Assembly (NCBI RefSeq): GCF_017311575.1
Contig: NZ_JAFFQY010000011.1
Span: forward strand, 62,001-126,000
DNA: 64,000 nucleotides
Reading direction: 5' to 3'
Source: Roseococcus thiosulfatophilus
Lineage (GTDB): Bacteria; Pseudomonadota; Alphaproteobacteria; Acetobacterales; Acetobacteraceae
Part shown: positions 8,542 through 16,304 of the stretch, in pieces
How the letters are laid out: every line of letters starts with the position of its first letter
Numbering within the stretch: position 1 is the first letter of the stretch
Position numbers and translations under genes: made by a program
The notes under the pieces: model-generated
What the model was told of the DNA's origin: nothing
What the model saw: the letters and a program-made list of their open reading frames with translations, nothing else
The model's database searches: none

Positions 8542-8563
8542 ACCCCCCGGCGCGCCGGGGGGT
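8542..8563. repeat. GC-rich perfect hairpin in a divergent intergenic region
   Basis: A9-bp stem (ACCCCCCGG with CCGGGGGGT) around a CGCG loop, followed by TTG. It lies between the leftward antiporter and rightward coxG, a place where a terminator is not expected. It may be an RNA structure in the coxG leader or a remnant terminator. The remaining bases of this 155-base gap show only the coxG ribosome site. Confidence 0.5.
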
Positions 8564-8616
8564 TTGCGTGGGGGCGCCCCGGCCCCTAATAACGCGACAA
8601 GCTTAGGAGATATCCC

Positions 8617-9237
8617 ATGGAAATGTCAGGCGAGCGCCGGATCGAGGCGCCCCGCGCCGAGGTCTGGGCGGCCCTGAACGACCCCGAGGCGCTGAAGGCC
8701 GCCATCCCGGGCTGCGAGAGCATCGAGAAACTGTCCGAGACCGAGCTTGCGGCCCGCCTGGCCATCAAGATCGGGCCGATGGCGGCCAAGTTCTCGGCGA
8801 AGGTGAAGCTCGACAACCTCAACCCGCCGGCCAGCTACACCATCACCGGCGAGGGCAATGGCGGCGCCATGGGCTTCGCCAAGGGCGGCGCCGATGTCCA
8901 CCTGGACGAGGTCAGCCCCACCGAGACCCTGCTGCGCTACCATGTGAAGGCGCAGGTGGGCGGCAAGATGGCCCAGCTCGGCGCGCGGCTGATCGACAGC
9001 ACCGCCAAGCAGATGGCCGACCAGTTCTTCGACCGTTTCAAGGCGAACCTGGAGCCCAAGGCTCAGGTGGTGGCCATGCCCGGCGCGGCCCCCGCCCCGG
9101 CTCCTGCCGCCGCGCCCGCGCCGGCCGCCATCTCGGTCTTCTCCCTCATCCCTTCGGAGTTCCTTGGAATGCCTCTCGTCTTCTGGATCGGCAGCGCCGG
9201 CATGCTCTTCGTGCTGTTCCTGATCTTCCTGACGTGA
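8617..9237 (+). CDS. coxG: CoxG-like SRPBCC-domain protein
   Basis: A 206-residue protein with an SRPBCC (START-like) domain at about 1-150, a Pro/Ala linker, and a C-terminal membrane anchor (VFWIGSAGMLFVLFLIFLT). The ribosome site AGGAGA is 6 bases before ATG 8617. The N-terminal GERRIEAPRAEVWAALNDPEALKAAIPGC segment (split here only for reading: GERRIEAPRAEVW then IPGC) is typical of carbon monoxide dehydrogenase subunit G. Known work on CoxG shows it helps dock CO dehydrogenase to the membrane and bind quinone. Here it opens a maturation operon without coxMSL, so the target enzyme is unknown. Confidence 0.85.
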   Translation: MEMSGERRIEAPRAEVWAALNDPEALKAAIPGCESIEKLSETELAARLAIKIGPMAAKFSAKVKLDNLNPPASYTITGEGNGGAMGFAKGGADVHLDEVSPTETLLRYHVKAQVGGKMAQLGARLIDSTAKQMADQFFDRFKANLEPKAQVVAMPGAAPAPAPAAAPAPAAISVFSLIPSEFLGMPLVFWIGSAGMLFVLFLIFLT

Positions 9238-10130
9238 CCGCCACGCTGCCGGCCGACGTCGCGGCCACCACCGCGCTGCTCGCGGCGGGCGGCTATGTGG
9301 CGGATGCGGCGCTGGCCACCACGGTGCACCTGGCGCTGCGGATGGGCCGCCCCCTCTTCCTGGAGGGCGAGCCCGGCACCGGCAAGACCGAGATCGCGAA
9401 GGTCCTGGCCGCGCAACTCCCGCGCGGCCTGGTGCGGCTGCAATGCTATGACGGGCTGGACCTCTCGGCGGCGGCCTATGAGTGGAACCATGCGCGCCAG
9501 CTCATGGCCATCCGCATGGCCGAGGCGCGTGGCGAGACGGCGAACCTCGAAGCCTCCATCTACGAACGGCGCTACCTGGAGGCGCGGCCTTTGCTGCGCG
9601 CGCTGGAGGGCGAGCCCTCCGTCCTGCTGATTGACGAGCTGGACCGCGCGGACGAGCCCTTCGAGGCCTTCCTGCTGGAGGTGCTGAGCGACTTCCAGAT
9701 CACGGTGCCCGAGCTCGGCACCATCCATGCGGCCACGCCGCCCGTGGTCATCATCACCTCCAACCGTACGCGGGAGGTGCATGACGCCATCCGCCGGCGC
9801 TGCCTCTATCATTGGGTGGATTACCCCGACGCGGCGCGGGAGCGCGCCATCCTGGCCATGCGCGCGCCGCATGTGGCGGCAAGCCTCTCGGCCCAGGTCG
9901 TGGCCTTCGTGCAGCGGCTCCGCCAGGGCGACTACTACAAGCTGCCGGGTGTCGCGGAGACGATCGACTGGGCCAATGCCCTGGCGGCGCTGGATGCGCG
10001 GGAGCTGGAGGCCGGCGCGGTGAACGCCACGCTCGGCGTGCTGCTGAAATACCAGGACGACATCGCGAAGCTGCGCGGCGAGGAGGCGGCGCGGCTGGTG
10101 GCGGAGGCGAAGGAAGGCGCGCGGGCGTGA
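9234..10130 (+). CDS. coxD: MoxR-type AAA ATPase, CoxD-like
   Basis: A 298-residue AAA+ ATPase, starting at GTG 9234 in a GTGA overlap with coxG. Walker A is GEPGTGKTE near residue 45; Walker B is LLIDELD; sensor-1-like text is VIITSNRTRE, followed by IRRRCLYHWVDYP. CoxD family proteins act with a VWA partner (CoxE, next gene) as chaperones that install or repair the Cu/S-Mo cofactor of CO dehydrogenase. The pairing is intact here. It acts in the cytoplasm. Confidence 0.88.
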   Translation: MTATLPADVAATTALLAAGGYVADAALATTVHLALRMGRPLFLEGEPGTGKTEIAKVLAAQLPRGLVRLQCYDGLDLSAAAYEWNHARQLMAIRMAEARGETANLEASIYERRYLEARPLLRALEGEPSVLLIDELDRADEPFEAFLLEVLSDFQITVPELGTIHAATPPVVIITSNRTREVHDAIRRRCLYHWVDYPDAARERAILAMRAPHVAASLSAQVVAFVQRLRQGDYYKLPGVAETIDWANALAALDARELEAGAVNATLGVLLKYQDDIAKLRGEEAARLVAEAKEGARA

Positions 10131-11350
10131 TCCCGCCCCGCGAATCCATGCAGGTTCCGCCGGCGCCGCTCAGGCCGGCGGCCGCGCTCGCGCCGAACAT
10201 CCAGGCCTTCGTGCGCCTACTGCGGCGCGTGGGGCTTTCCGTCGGGCCCGGCGATGCGCTGCTGGCCATGGAGGCGCTGAGCATCGCGGGCCTCGACAGC
10301 CGGGCGGGGTTCCGCGCCGCGCTCAAGGCCACGCTGCTGCGCAAGCACGAGCAGAACGAGGTCTTCGACGCCGCCTTCGAGCTGTTCTGGCGCGACCCGG
10401 AACGCGCCCGCGCCGGGGCGGCGCTCGCGCTGATGGAGGCGCAGAAGCCCGAGGAGCGCGCCAAGCCCGGCGGACGTCGCCTCGCCGAGGCCATGGCGGG
10501 CGACCGCCCCAAGCCGCCCCCCCCGCCCGAGGAGGAGGAGAAGCGCGAGCTGGACGCCTCCATGACGGTGTCCGAGCGCGAACGCCTGCAGCAGATGGAT
10601 TTCGAGGCGATGAGCGCCGCCGAGATCAGCCAGGCCAAGCAGGAAATCCGCAAGCTCGTCCTGCCGCTGGACGCCCGCCCCACCCGCCGCTTCCGCCCGG
10701 ACCCGCTGGGGCCGCGCGTGGATGTGCGCGCCACCATCCGTGCCGCGACGCGCACGGGCGGCGAGATCGCGACCATCGCCCGCCGCCGCCAGGTCGAGCG
10801 CACGCCGCCGCTGGTGGCGATCTGCGACATCTCGGGCAGCATGGCGCGCTACGCGCAGATCCTGCTGCACTTCATGCACGCGGTCACGGCCGACCGCGAC
10901 CGGGTGCACAGCTTCCTCTTCGGCACGCGCCTGTCCAACATCACGCGGCAATTGCGCCACAAGGACCCCGAGATCGCCTTCGAGATGATCAGCCACATCG
11001 TCCCCGACTGGTCGGGCGGGACGCGCATCGGCGAGGCGCTGGAACGCTTCAACCAGGATTGGGGCCGCCGCGTGCTGGGCCAGGGGGCCGTGGTGCTGCT
11101 GATCACCGACGGGCTGGACCGCGAGGGCGGGCGGGGGCTGGCGGAAGCCACGGACCGGCTGCAGCGCTCCTGCCGGCGGCTGATCTGGCTGAATCCGCTG
11201 TTGCGCTACGCCGGCTTCCAACCCAAATCCCAGGGCATCCGGGCGATGCTGCCCCATGTCCATGACTTCCGCCCGGTGCACAACCTCGCCAGCCTCAAGG
11301 CGCTGGTGGATGCGCTGAGTGAAACCCCCAAGCGGGAGCACGGACGATGA
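10127..11350 (+). CDS. coxE: VWA-domain protein, CoxE-like
   Basis: A cytoplasmic VWA partner of the MoxR ATPase. The chosen GTG 10127 makes a GTGA overlap with coxD, in keeping with the neighbouring junctions, and gives 407 residues; ATG 10148 (MQVPPA) is the alternative. A proline/glutamate-rich acidic linker (PPPPPEEEEK) separates the N-terminal helical half from the VWA domain. The MIDAS site is DISGS near residue 234, with later SGGTRIGEAL and LLITDGLDR blocks completing it. CoxE with CoxD forms a maturation complex for CO dehydrogenase-like molybdenum hydroxylases. Confidence 0.87.
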   Translation: MIPPRESMQVPPAPLRPAAALAPNIQAFVRLLRRVGLSVGPGDALLAMEALSIAGLDSRAGFRAALKATLLRKHEQNEVFDAAFELFWRDPERARAGAALALMEAQKPEERAKPGGRRLAEAMAGDRPKPPPPPEEEEKRELDASMTVSERERLQQMDFEAMSAAEISQAKQEIRKLVLPLDARPTRRFRPDPLGPRVDVRATIRAATRTGGEIATIARRRQVERTPPLVAICDISGSMARYAQILLHFMHAVTADRDRVHSFLFGTRLSNITRQLRHKDPEIAFEMISHIVPDWSGGTRIGEALERFNQDWGRRVLGQGAVVLLITDGLDREGGRGLAEATDRLQRSCRRLIWLNPLLRYAGFQPKSQGIRAMLPHVHDFRPVHNLASLKALVDALSETPKREHGR

Positions 11351-11661
11351 CCGAAGACATGCTGGAGACCGCCGCCGCCTGGGCCGAGGCGGGAGAGCAG
11401 GTCGCCATCGCGACGGTGGTGGAAACCTGGGGTTCCTCGCCGCGGCCGGCGGGGTCCATGCTGGTCGTCACCGCCTCGGGGCGGATGGCGGGTTCCGTCT
11501 CGGGCGGCTGCATCGAGGGCGCGGTGGCCGATGTGGCGCAGGAGACGATGCGGACCGGCCAGCCGCAGCTGCTCGACTTCGGCATCAGCGATGAGCGTGC
11601 CTGGGAGGTGGGGCTGGCCTGCGGCGGCAAGCTCAAGGTCTTCGTGGAGAAACTGGCGTGA
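11347..11661 (+). CDS. XdhC/CoxI family protein, N-terminal domain only
   Basis: A 104-residue protein that is just the XdhC_CoxI domain: IATVVETWGSSPRPAGSML, SGSVSGGCIEGAV and GLACGGK are its conserved blocks, with the two cysteines in GGCIEG and LACGG. It starts in an ATGA overlap with coxE. XdhC proteins bind the molybdopterin cofactor and present it for sulfuration before insertion. The Rossmann half normally fused downstream is here a separate gene (11658). Confidence 0.87.
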   Translation: MTEDMLETAAAWAEAGEQVAIATVVETWGSSPRPAGSMLVVTASGRMAGSVSGGCIEGAVADVAQETMRTGQPQLLDFGISDERAWEVGLACGGKLKVFVEKLA

Positions 11662-12332
11662 AACTCGCTTTGCTGGCCAGCCTGCGCGCCGCACGCGCGG
11701 CGGGCCGCCCCGTGGTGCTGCTGACGCGGCTCTCGGACGGCCACCAATGCCTCTGGCCGGATGAGGCGCTGCCGGGAAGCCTGGCCGAGGCCGCGCAGGC
11801 GGCGCTGGATTCCGACCGCACGGCCAATCTGGAAAGCGAGGGCGAGGCCTGGTTCCTCCAGCCGCACAACCCGGCGCTGCGCCTCATCATCGTGGGCGCG
11901 GTCCATGTGGCCCAGGCGCTGGCGCCCATGGCGGCCGGGATGGGCTTCGCCGTCACCATCGTGGACCCACGCCGCGCCTTCGCCACCGAGGAACGCTTCA
12001 CCGGTGTGGCACTCAACCACGACTGGCCGGATGAGGCGATGGTGGCGCTGGCCCCCGACACGCGCACGGCCATCGTGACGCTCACGCATGACCCCAAGCT
12101 CGATGACCCCGCGCTCGACGTGGCGCTGAAGAGCCGCGCCTTCTACGTGGGCGCGCTCGGCAGCCGGCGCACCCATGCCAAGCGCTTGGACCGTCTGAAG
12201 GAACTGGGCCATGGCGATGCCGCCATCGCCCGCATCGCGGCCCCGGTGGGGCTGGACATCGGCGCCGTGACGGCGCCGGAAATCGCGCTGTCCATCATGG
12301 CGCAGGTGGTGGCGCGGAGGCGCGGCAAATGA
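11658..12332 (+). CDS. XdhC family protein, Rossmann domain
   Basis: A 224-residue protein starting at GTG 11658 (GTGA overlap). Residues from about 75 form the XdhC Rossmann domain: LRLIIVGAVHVAQALAPMA, VTIVDPRRAFAT, TLTHDPKLD, YVGALGSRRTHAKR and the ending IGAVTAPEIALSIMAQVV. The glycine-rich motif reads GAVHVA where GAGHVA is usual. Together with the preceding small gene it makes a split XdhC for cofactor handling and insertion. Confidence 0.87.
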   Translation: MKLALLASLRAARAAGRPVVLLTRLSDGHQCLWPDEALPGSLAEAAQAALDSDRTANLESEGEAWFLQPHNPALRLIIVGAVHVAQALAPMAAGMGFAVTIVDPRRAFATEERFTGVALNHDWPDEAMVALAPDTRTAIVTLTHDPKLDDPALDVALKSRAFYVGALGSRRTHAKRLDRLKELGHGDAAIARIAAPVGLDIGAVTAPEIALSIMAQVVARRRGK

Positions 12333-13990
12333 TCTTTGGTCCCACGCCCCTGGACGAGGCCGAGGGCGCCATCCTCGCCCACACCATCCGCCTGAAAGAG
12401 CGCGTGCTGAAGAAGGGCACGGTGCTGGATGCCGACGCCGTGGCCGCGCTGCGCGCCGCGGGGCAGCCCCAGGTGGTGGCCGCCCGCATGGCCCCGGGCG
12501 ACGTGCCGGAGGATGAGGCGGCGTCCCGCATCGCCGATGCCGCGCTGCGGCCGCTGATCGCGCGCAGCAAGGCCGCGACGGGGCGGGTGAACCTGCTGGC
12601 CGAAAGCGCCGGGCTGCTGGTGCTGGACGCCGCGCTGATCGAGCGGCTGAACACGCTGGACGAAAGCATCACCCTGGCCACCCTGCCCAATTACAGCCAG
12701 GTCAGCCCGAAGGAGATGCTGGCCACCATCAAGATCATCCCCTTCGCGGTGCCGGGGCCGGCGCTCTCGGTGGCCGAGGCGTTGCTGCGCGGCGGCCAGG
12801 CGCTCTCGCTGCACCCCTACCGCGCCATGAAGGTGGGGCTGGTGATGACCGAGCTGCCGGGCGTGAAGGAAAGCGCCATGGAGGGCGCGGTGGAGGTCAC
12901 CCGCGCCCGCGTGGAGGCCCTGATGGGCACGCTGCTGCCGGTGGAGCGCGCCCGCCACGAGGCCGGCCCCACGGCCGATGCCCTTGCGCGGCTCAAGCGC
13001 CAGGGGGCGGAGATGCTGCTCATCGCCGGCGCCTCAGCCACGGTGGACCGGCGCGATGTCGGCCCCGCTGCCATCGTGAAGGCGGGCGGCCGCATCGAGC
13101 ATTTCGGCATGCCGGTGGACCCGGGCAACCTGATCTGCCTGGGCGAGCTGGACGGCATTCCCGCCATGGTGCTGCCCGGCTGCGCCCGCAGCCCCAAGCT
13201 GAACGGCTTCGACTGGGTGTTGCAGCGCCTCTTCGCCGGCATTCCCGTGCGCGCGCGCGACATCATGGCCATGGGCGTGGGCGGCCTGCTCAAGGAGATC
13301 GAGACGCGGCCGCTGCCGCGCGAGAAGGCGCCGGCCACCCCGCCCCCCACCCGCGCCCCGCGCCGGCCGCGCCAGGTGGCGGGCTTGGTGCTCGCCGCCG
13401 GACGCTCGCGCCGCATGGCGCCGCTGAACAAGCTGCTGGTGGCCGACACGCAAGGTGTCGCCATGATCGCCCGCGTGGTGGATTCGGTGCTGGAAAGCGG
13501 CGTGCGCCCCGTGCTGGTGGTGACCGGCCATGAGCGGGAGCGGGTGCAGGAGGCATTGTTCGGCCGCCCCGTCATCTTCGCCCATGCGGAGGACTACGCG
13601 GAGGGGCTCTCCGCCAGCCTGCGCGCCGGTCTCGCGGCCCTGCCCGAAAGCGCGGAGGGCGTCCTGGTGGCACTCGGCGACATGCCGCTGGTGACGCCTT
13701 CCGTGATCCAGCGCCTGGTCTCGGCCTTCGACCCGGAGGAGGGCCGCGCCATCGTCCAGCCCACCTTCCGCGGCAAGCAGGGCAACCCCGTGCTCTGGGC
13801 GCGCGAATTCGTGCCGGCCATGATGGAGATCACGGGCGATGTGGGCGCGCGGCAACTGGTGGGCCGCCACGCCGACCGGCTGGTCGAGGTGGAGGTCGCC
13901 GATGACGGCGTGCTGCGCGACTTCGACACGACCGAGGCGCTGCGGGCCAGCCCGGGCTTCCAGGCCGGCCGGGTGAAGGAGAAGGGCTGA
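12329..13990 (+). CDS. Molybdopterin-binding domain / MobA-like nucleotidyltransferase fusion
   Basis: A 553-residue two-domain protein, start in an ATGA overlap. Residues about 1-340 are a MoeA/MogA-type molybdopterin-binding domain (LLIAGASATVDRRDV, HFGMPVDPGNLICLG). After a Pro/Arg linker, residues about 350-540 are a MocA/MobA-type NTP transferase (GLVLAAGRSRRMAPLNKLL, VALGDMPLV, GKQGNPVLW). Expected job: adding CMP (or GMP) to molybdopterin to make the dinucleotide cofactor used by xanthine-oxidase-family enzymes such as CO dehydrogenase. This fusion is a recognised architecture and fits the operon. Confidence 0.88.
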   Translation: MIFGPTPLDEAEGAILAHTIRLKERVLKKGTVLDADAVAALRAAGQPQVVAARMAPGDVPEDEAASRIADAALRPLIARSKAATGRVNLLAESAGLLVLDAALIERLNTLDESITLATLPNYSQVSPKEMLATIKIIPFAVPGPALSVAEALLRGGQALSLHPYRAMKVGLVMTELPGVKESAMEGAVEVTRARVEALMGTLLPVERARHEAGPTADALARLKRQGAEMLLIAGASATVDRRDVGPAAIVKAGGRIEHFGMPVDPGNLICLGELDGIPAMVLPGCARSPKLNGFDWVLQRLFAGIPVRARDIMAMGVGGLLKEIETRPLPREKAPATPPPTRAPRRPRQVAGLVLAAGRSRRMAPLNKLLVADTQGVAMIARVVDSVLESGVRPVLVVTGHERERVQEALFGRPVIFAHAEDYAEGLSASLRAGLAALPESAEGVLVALGDMPLVTPSVIQRLVSAFDPEEGRAIVQPTFRGKQGNPVLWAREFVPAMMEITGDVGARQLVGRHADRLVEVEVADDGVLRDFDTTEALRASPGFQAGRVKEKG

Positions 13991-14526
13991 TGGCCCGCAT
14001 CCCCTATCGCGACCGCGAGGATCTGGCGCCCGAGGACCAGGAGCTGCTGGCCCGGCCCATCACCCTGCACCGCGCGCTGGTCAACGCGCCGGGCATGGCG
14101 CGGGCCTTCTCGGGGCTGGGCAAGCATATCCGCTACGGCATGGCGCTGGACGCCCGGCTGCGGGAACTGGCCATCCTGCAGGTCGGCTGGCTCGCGCGCT
14201 CGCCCTATGAGTGGTCGCACCATGTGAAGATCGGCATGGAATTCGGCGTGACCGACGCCGACATCCGCGCCCTGATGGCGGGGGGCGAGGGGCTGGAGCC
14301 CCTGGCCCGCCTCGTCCTGCAAGGTGCCGCGGAGGTCTTCGCGGGCGGGATGGAGGCGGCGACCTTCACCGCCCTCCAGGCCGAATTGGACGATGCCCGG
14401 ATGGTGGAGCTGACCCTGACCTGCGCCTTCTACTGCGCCGTGGTGCGGACGCTGGCCAGCCTCGCCATCGATGTGGAGCCGGAATACCGGCCCTATCTGG
14501 ACCGGTATCCCCTGCCCGCTACCTGA
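13990..14526 (+). CDS. Carboxymuconolactone decarboxylase (CMD) family protein
   Basis: A 178-residue AhpD-like helical protein. ATG 13990 overlaps the previous stop as TGATG, so it is translationally coupled to the maturation operon. Core text LREELAIL-like (ARLRELAILQVGWLA) and SPYEWSHHVKIGMEFG mark the CMD fold. The redox CxxC of AhpD is absent, as the site reads EWSHH, so a peroxidase role is unlikely. The related CMD proteins without CxxC act as lactonase or decarboxylase-like enzymes; substrate unknown. It ends 8 bp inside the convergent nitroreductase. Confidence 0.82.
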   Translation: MARIPYRDREDLAPEDQELLARPITLHRALVNAPGMARAFSGLGKHIRYGMALDARLRELAILQVGWLARSPYEWSHHVKIGMEFGVTDADIRALMAGGEGLEPLARLVLQGAAEVFAGGMEAATFTALQAELDDARMVELTLTCAFYCAVVRTLASLAIDVEPEYRPYLDRYPLPAT

Positions 14527-15364
14527 GCGGGAAGCCCAGCGCGCGCACCGCCGCCTTCAGCCGGTCGCGGCCGTTCAGCGCGCGGATGGTGTCCATGCGT
14601 TGCAGGACGCGGCCCGACCAGTTGTCATTGTCCATGCCCTGGCGGGCGGAGAAGGCGGCCATCTCGTTATCATAGGCGGCGCGCAGGCTGGCTTCGTCCT
14701 TCGTGGCGTAGGTGTCGTGGTGCAGCACGCTGGCCTGGGGCAGGCGCGGCTTCACCTCGTTCGCCACGCCCTCGGCGGCATAGCCCACGCAGAGGCCAAA
14801 GACGCCCATGACGCCCGGCGGCAGGGCCAGCAACTGCGACACCTGCTCGGGGTCATTGCGGAGGGCGCCGATATAGACGGTGGAAAGCCCCAGCGATTCC
14901 GCGGCCACCACCGCGTTCTGCGCGGCCAGCGCCGCGTCAATGGCGGCCACCAGGAAGCTTTCCAGGTAGGGCAGGCCTTCCAGCACGCGGCCCGCCTCCT
15001 CCGCCATGCGGGCGTTGCGCGAGAGGTCGGCGCACCACACCAGGAAGATGGGGCATTGCTCGATATGCTTCTGGTTGCCGGCCAGCTTCGCCATGGCGGC
15101 GCGCTTGGCCGGGTCCGTCACCGAGACGACCGACCAGGTCTGCAGGTTGGAGCTGGTGGCGGCGGATTGCGCGGCGGCGACCAGCGTCTCCAGCGTGCCG
15201 GCGGGCGGCGCGTCCGGCCGGTAGCCGCGGATGGAGCGGTGGGAGAGCAGCAGCGCGACATGCTCGTTCCAGGGGCCGGCGGGCGGGATGGCGGCGCCAT
15301 AGCGCGCCGAAAGCGCCTCCTGCTTCGTGGCGGCGATCGGGGTGGCGATGTCCATGCGGTTCAT
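14519..15364 (-). CDS. Nitroreductase-family NAD(P)H:FMN oxidoreductase
   Basis: A 281-residue flavin reductase of the nitroreductase fold. Start at 15364 (MNRMD), with GGAG close upstream; ATG 15355 is an alternative. The FMN-binding block is LLSHRSIRGYRPD, followed by AAQSAATSSNLQTWSVV, a long NfsA/FRP-like pattern, and AVVAAESLGLSTVYIGALRN. It lies 14 bases downstream of the Zur-like gene, so the two may be co-transcribed. Physiological substrate unknown (nitroaromatics, quinones or flavin). Confidence 0.82.
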   Translation of the reverse strand: MNRMDIATPIAATKQEALSARYGAAIPPAGPWNEHVALLLSHRSIRGYRPDAPPAGTLETLVAAAQSAATSSNLQTWSVVSVTDPAKRAAMAKLAGNQKHIEQCPIFLVWCADLSRNARMAEEAGRVLEGLPYLESFLVAAIDAALAAQNAVVAAESLGLSTVYIGALRNDPEQVSQLLALPPGVMGVFGLCVGYAAEGVANEVKPRLPQASVLHHDTYATKDEASLRAAYDNEMAAFSARQGMDNDNWSGRVLQRMDTIRALNGRDRLKAAVRALGFPLR

Positions 15365-15378
15365 TCTCTCCGGGTCGT

Positions 15379-15831
15379 TCAGGGCTTGGCGCAGGCGGCG
15401 CAGAGGCCTTCCAGCTCCACCGTCATGCGCTCCACGCGAAAGCCCGCGCGGGCGGCGGCCGCCTCCAGCGCATGGGCGGCGTCGTGGTCGGTGAGTTCGG
15501 TGGTGGTGCCGCAGCGGCGGCAGATCAGGAACTGGTGCGGGTGGCTGTGGGCGCCATGGTCGTGCCCGGCCTCGATGCAGGGGGTGAAGGCGTTCAGCCG
15601 CTCCAGCTTGTGGATCAGCCCCTGTTCCAGCAGGAAATCCAGCGCGCGATAGACGGTGGGCGGGGCGGCGCCGGCGCGCTGGGCCTTCAACTGGTCCAGC
15701 AGGGCGTAGGCGCCCACGGGCTGCTCGGCCTCCAGCACCAGGCGGAGAACCTGGCGGCGCAGGGGCGTGAGCTGCGCGCCACGCTTCGCGCATTGCGCCG
15801 CCGCCTGTTCGAGCATGGTGTCCAGCTCCAT
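15379..15831 (-). CDS. zur: Fur-family regulator, probably Zur
   Basis: A 150-residue metal-sensing repressor. The winged helix is TVYRALDFLLEQGLIHKL (about 59-77). The dimer domain has the two structural zinc Cys pairs, C104/C107 (CRRC) and C144/C147 (CAAC), and a His-rich stretch HDHGAHSHPH that supplies sensing ligands. Divergence from hisI and a COG0523 metallochaperone, both tied to zinc limitation in other bacteria, favours Zur over Fur or PerR. That identity is an inference; the sequence alone says Fur family. Confidence 0.8.
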   Translation of the reverse strand: MELDTMLEQAAAQCAKRGAQLTPLRRQVLRLVLEAEQPVGAYALLDQLKAQRAGAAPPTVYRALDFLLEQGLIHKLERLNAFTPCIEAGHDHGAHSHPHQFLICRRCGTTTELTDHDAAHALEAAAARAGFRVERMTVELEGLCAACAKP

Positions 15832-15857
15832 CCGCCCCTCATCGCGCTGCCGCTTCT

Positions 15858-15870
15858 GACATATAGTGTC
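15858..15870. promoter_or_regulatory. Candidate Zur-type operator in the zur/hisI divergent gap
   Basis: The only AT-rich patch in the 44-base gap is GACA-TATAG-TGTC, a 4-bp dyad around TATAG. It sits where it could overlap both divergent promoters, as expected for an autoregulating Zur. The dyad is short and only loosely like known alphaproteobacterial Zur boxes. Confidence 0.4.
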
Positions 15871-15875
15871 GGACG

Positions 15876-16304
15876 ATGACGGACACCCCCTCCCCCCTCC
15901 CTCTCCAGGATGCGGCCGCCCGCGCCCGCATCCTGGCCGCGGTGCGCTTCGACATGCGCGGCCTCGTCCCCGCCATCGCCCAGCAGCACGACACGGGCGA
16001 GGTGCTGATGATGGCCTGGATGAACGAAGCGGCGCTGGACGAGACGCTCGCCACCGCCCGCGCCTGCTACTACAGCCGCAGCCGCGGCGGGCTGTGGCGC
16101 AAGGGCGAGACCTCCGGCCAGCACCAGGAGGTGCGGGATTTGCGCCTCGACTGCGACGGCGACACCATTCTCCTGCTGGTCCATCAGCATGGCGTGGCCT
16201 GCCACACCGGGCGCCGCAGCTGCTTCTACCTGGCCCCGCGCGAGGGGGAGCTTTCCGAGATCATGGCCCCCCTCATCAGCCCCGAAAGGCTCTATGGCGC
16301 ATGA
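15876..16304 (+). CDS. hisI: Phosphoribosyl-AMP cyclohydrolase
   Basis: A 142-residue enzyme opening the ring of phosphoribosyl-AMP in histidine synthesis. Conserved blocks: [30 protein letters not shown], the metal motif DCDGD, and the zinc cysteines in CHTGRRSCF together with the Cys of DCDGD. All three zinc Cys are present, so it is the normal zinc enzyme by sequence. Its position opposite a Zur-like regulator and ahead of COG0523 recalls hisI copies found in Zur regulons, so it might be a second, stress-induced copy; whether another hisI exists elsewhere cannot be seen. First gene of a coupled five-gene operon. Confidence 0.93.
   Translation: MTDTPSPLPLQDAAARARILAAVRFDMRGLVPAIAQQHDTGEVLMMAWMNEAALDETLATARACYYSRSRGGLWRKGETSGQHQEVRDLRLDCDGDTILLLVHQHGVACHTGRRSCFYLAPREGELSEIMAPLISPERLYGA

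Noticed and set aside
6095-8677. 860-codon plus-strand frame across prpB and the antiporter
   Set aside because: Gly/His/Gln-rich shadow of two well supported minus-strand genes.
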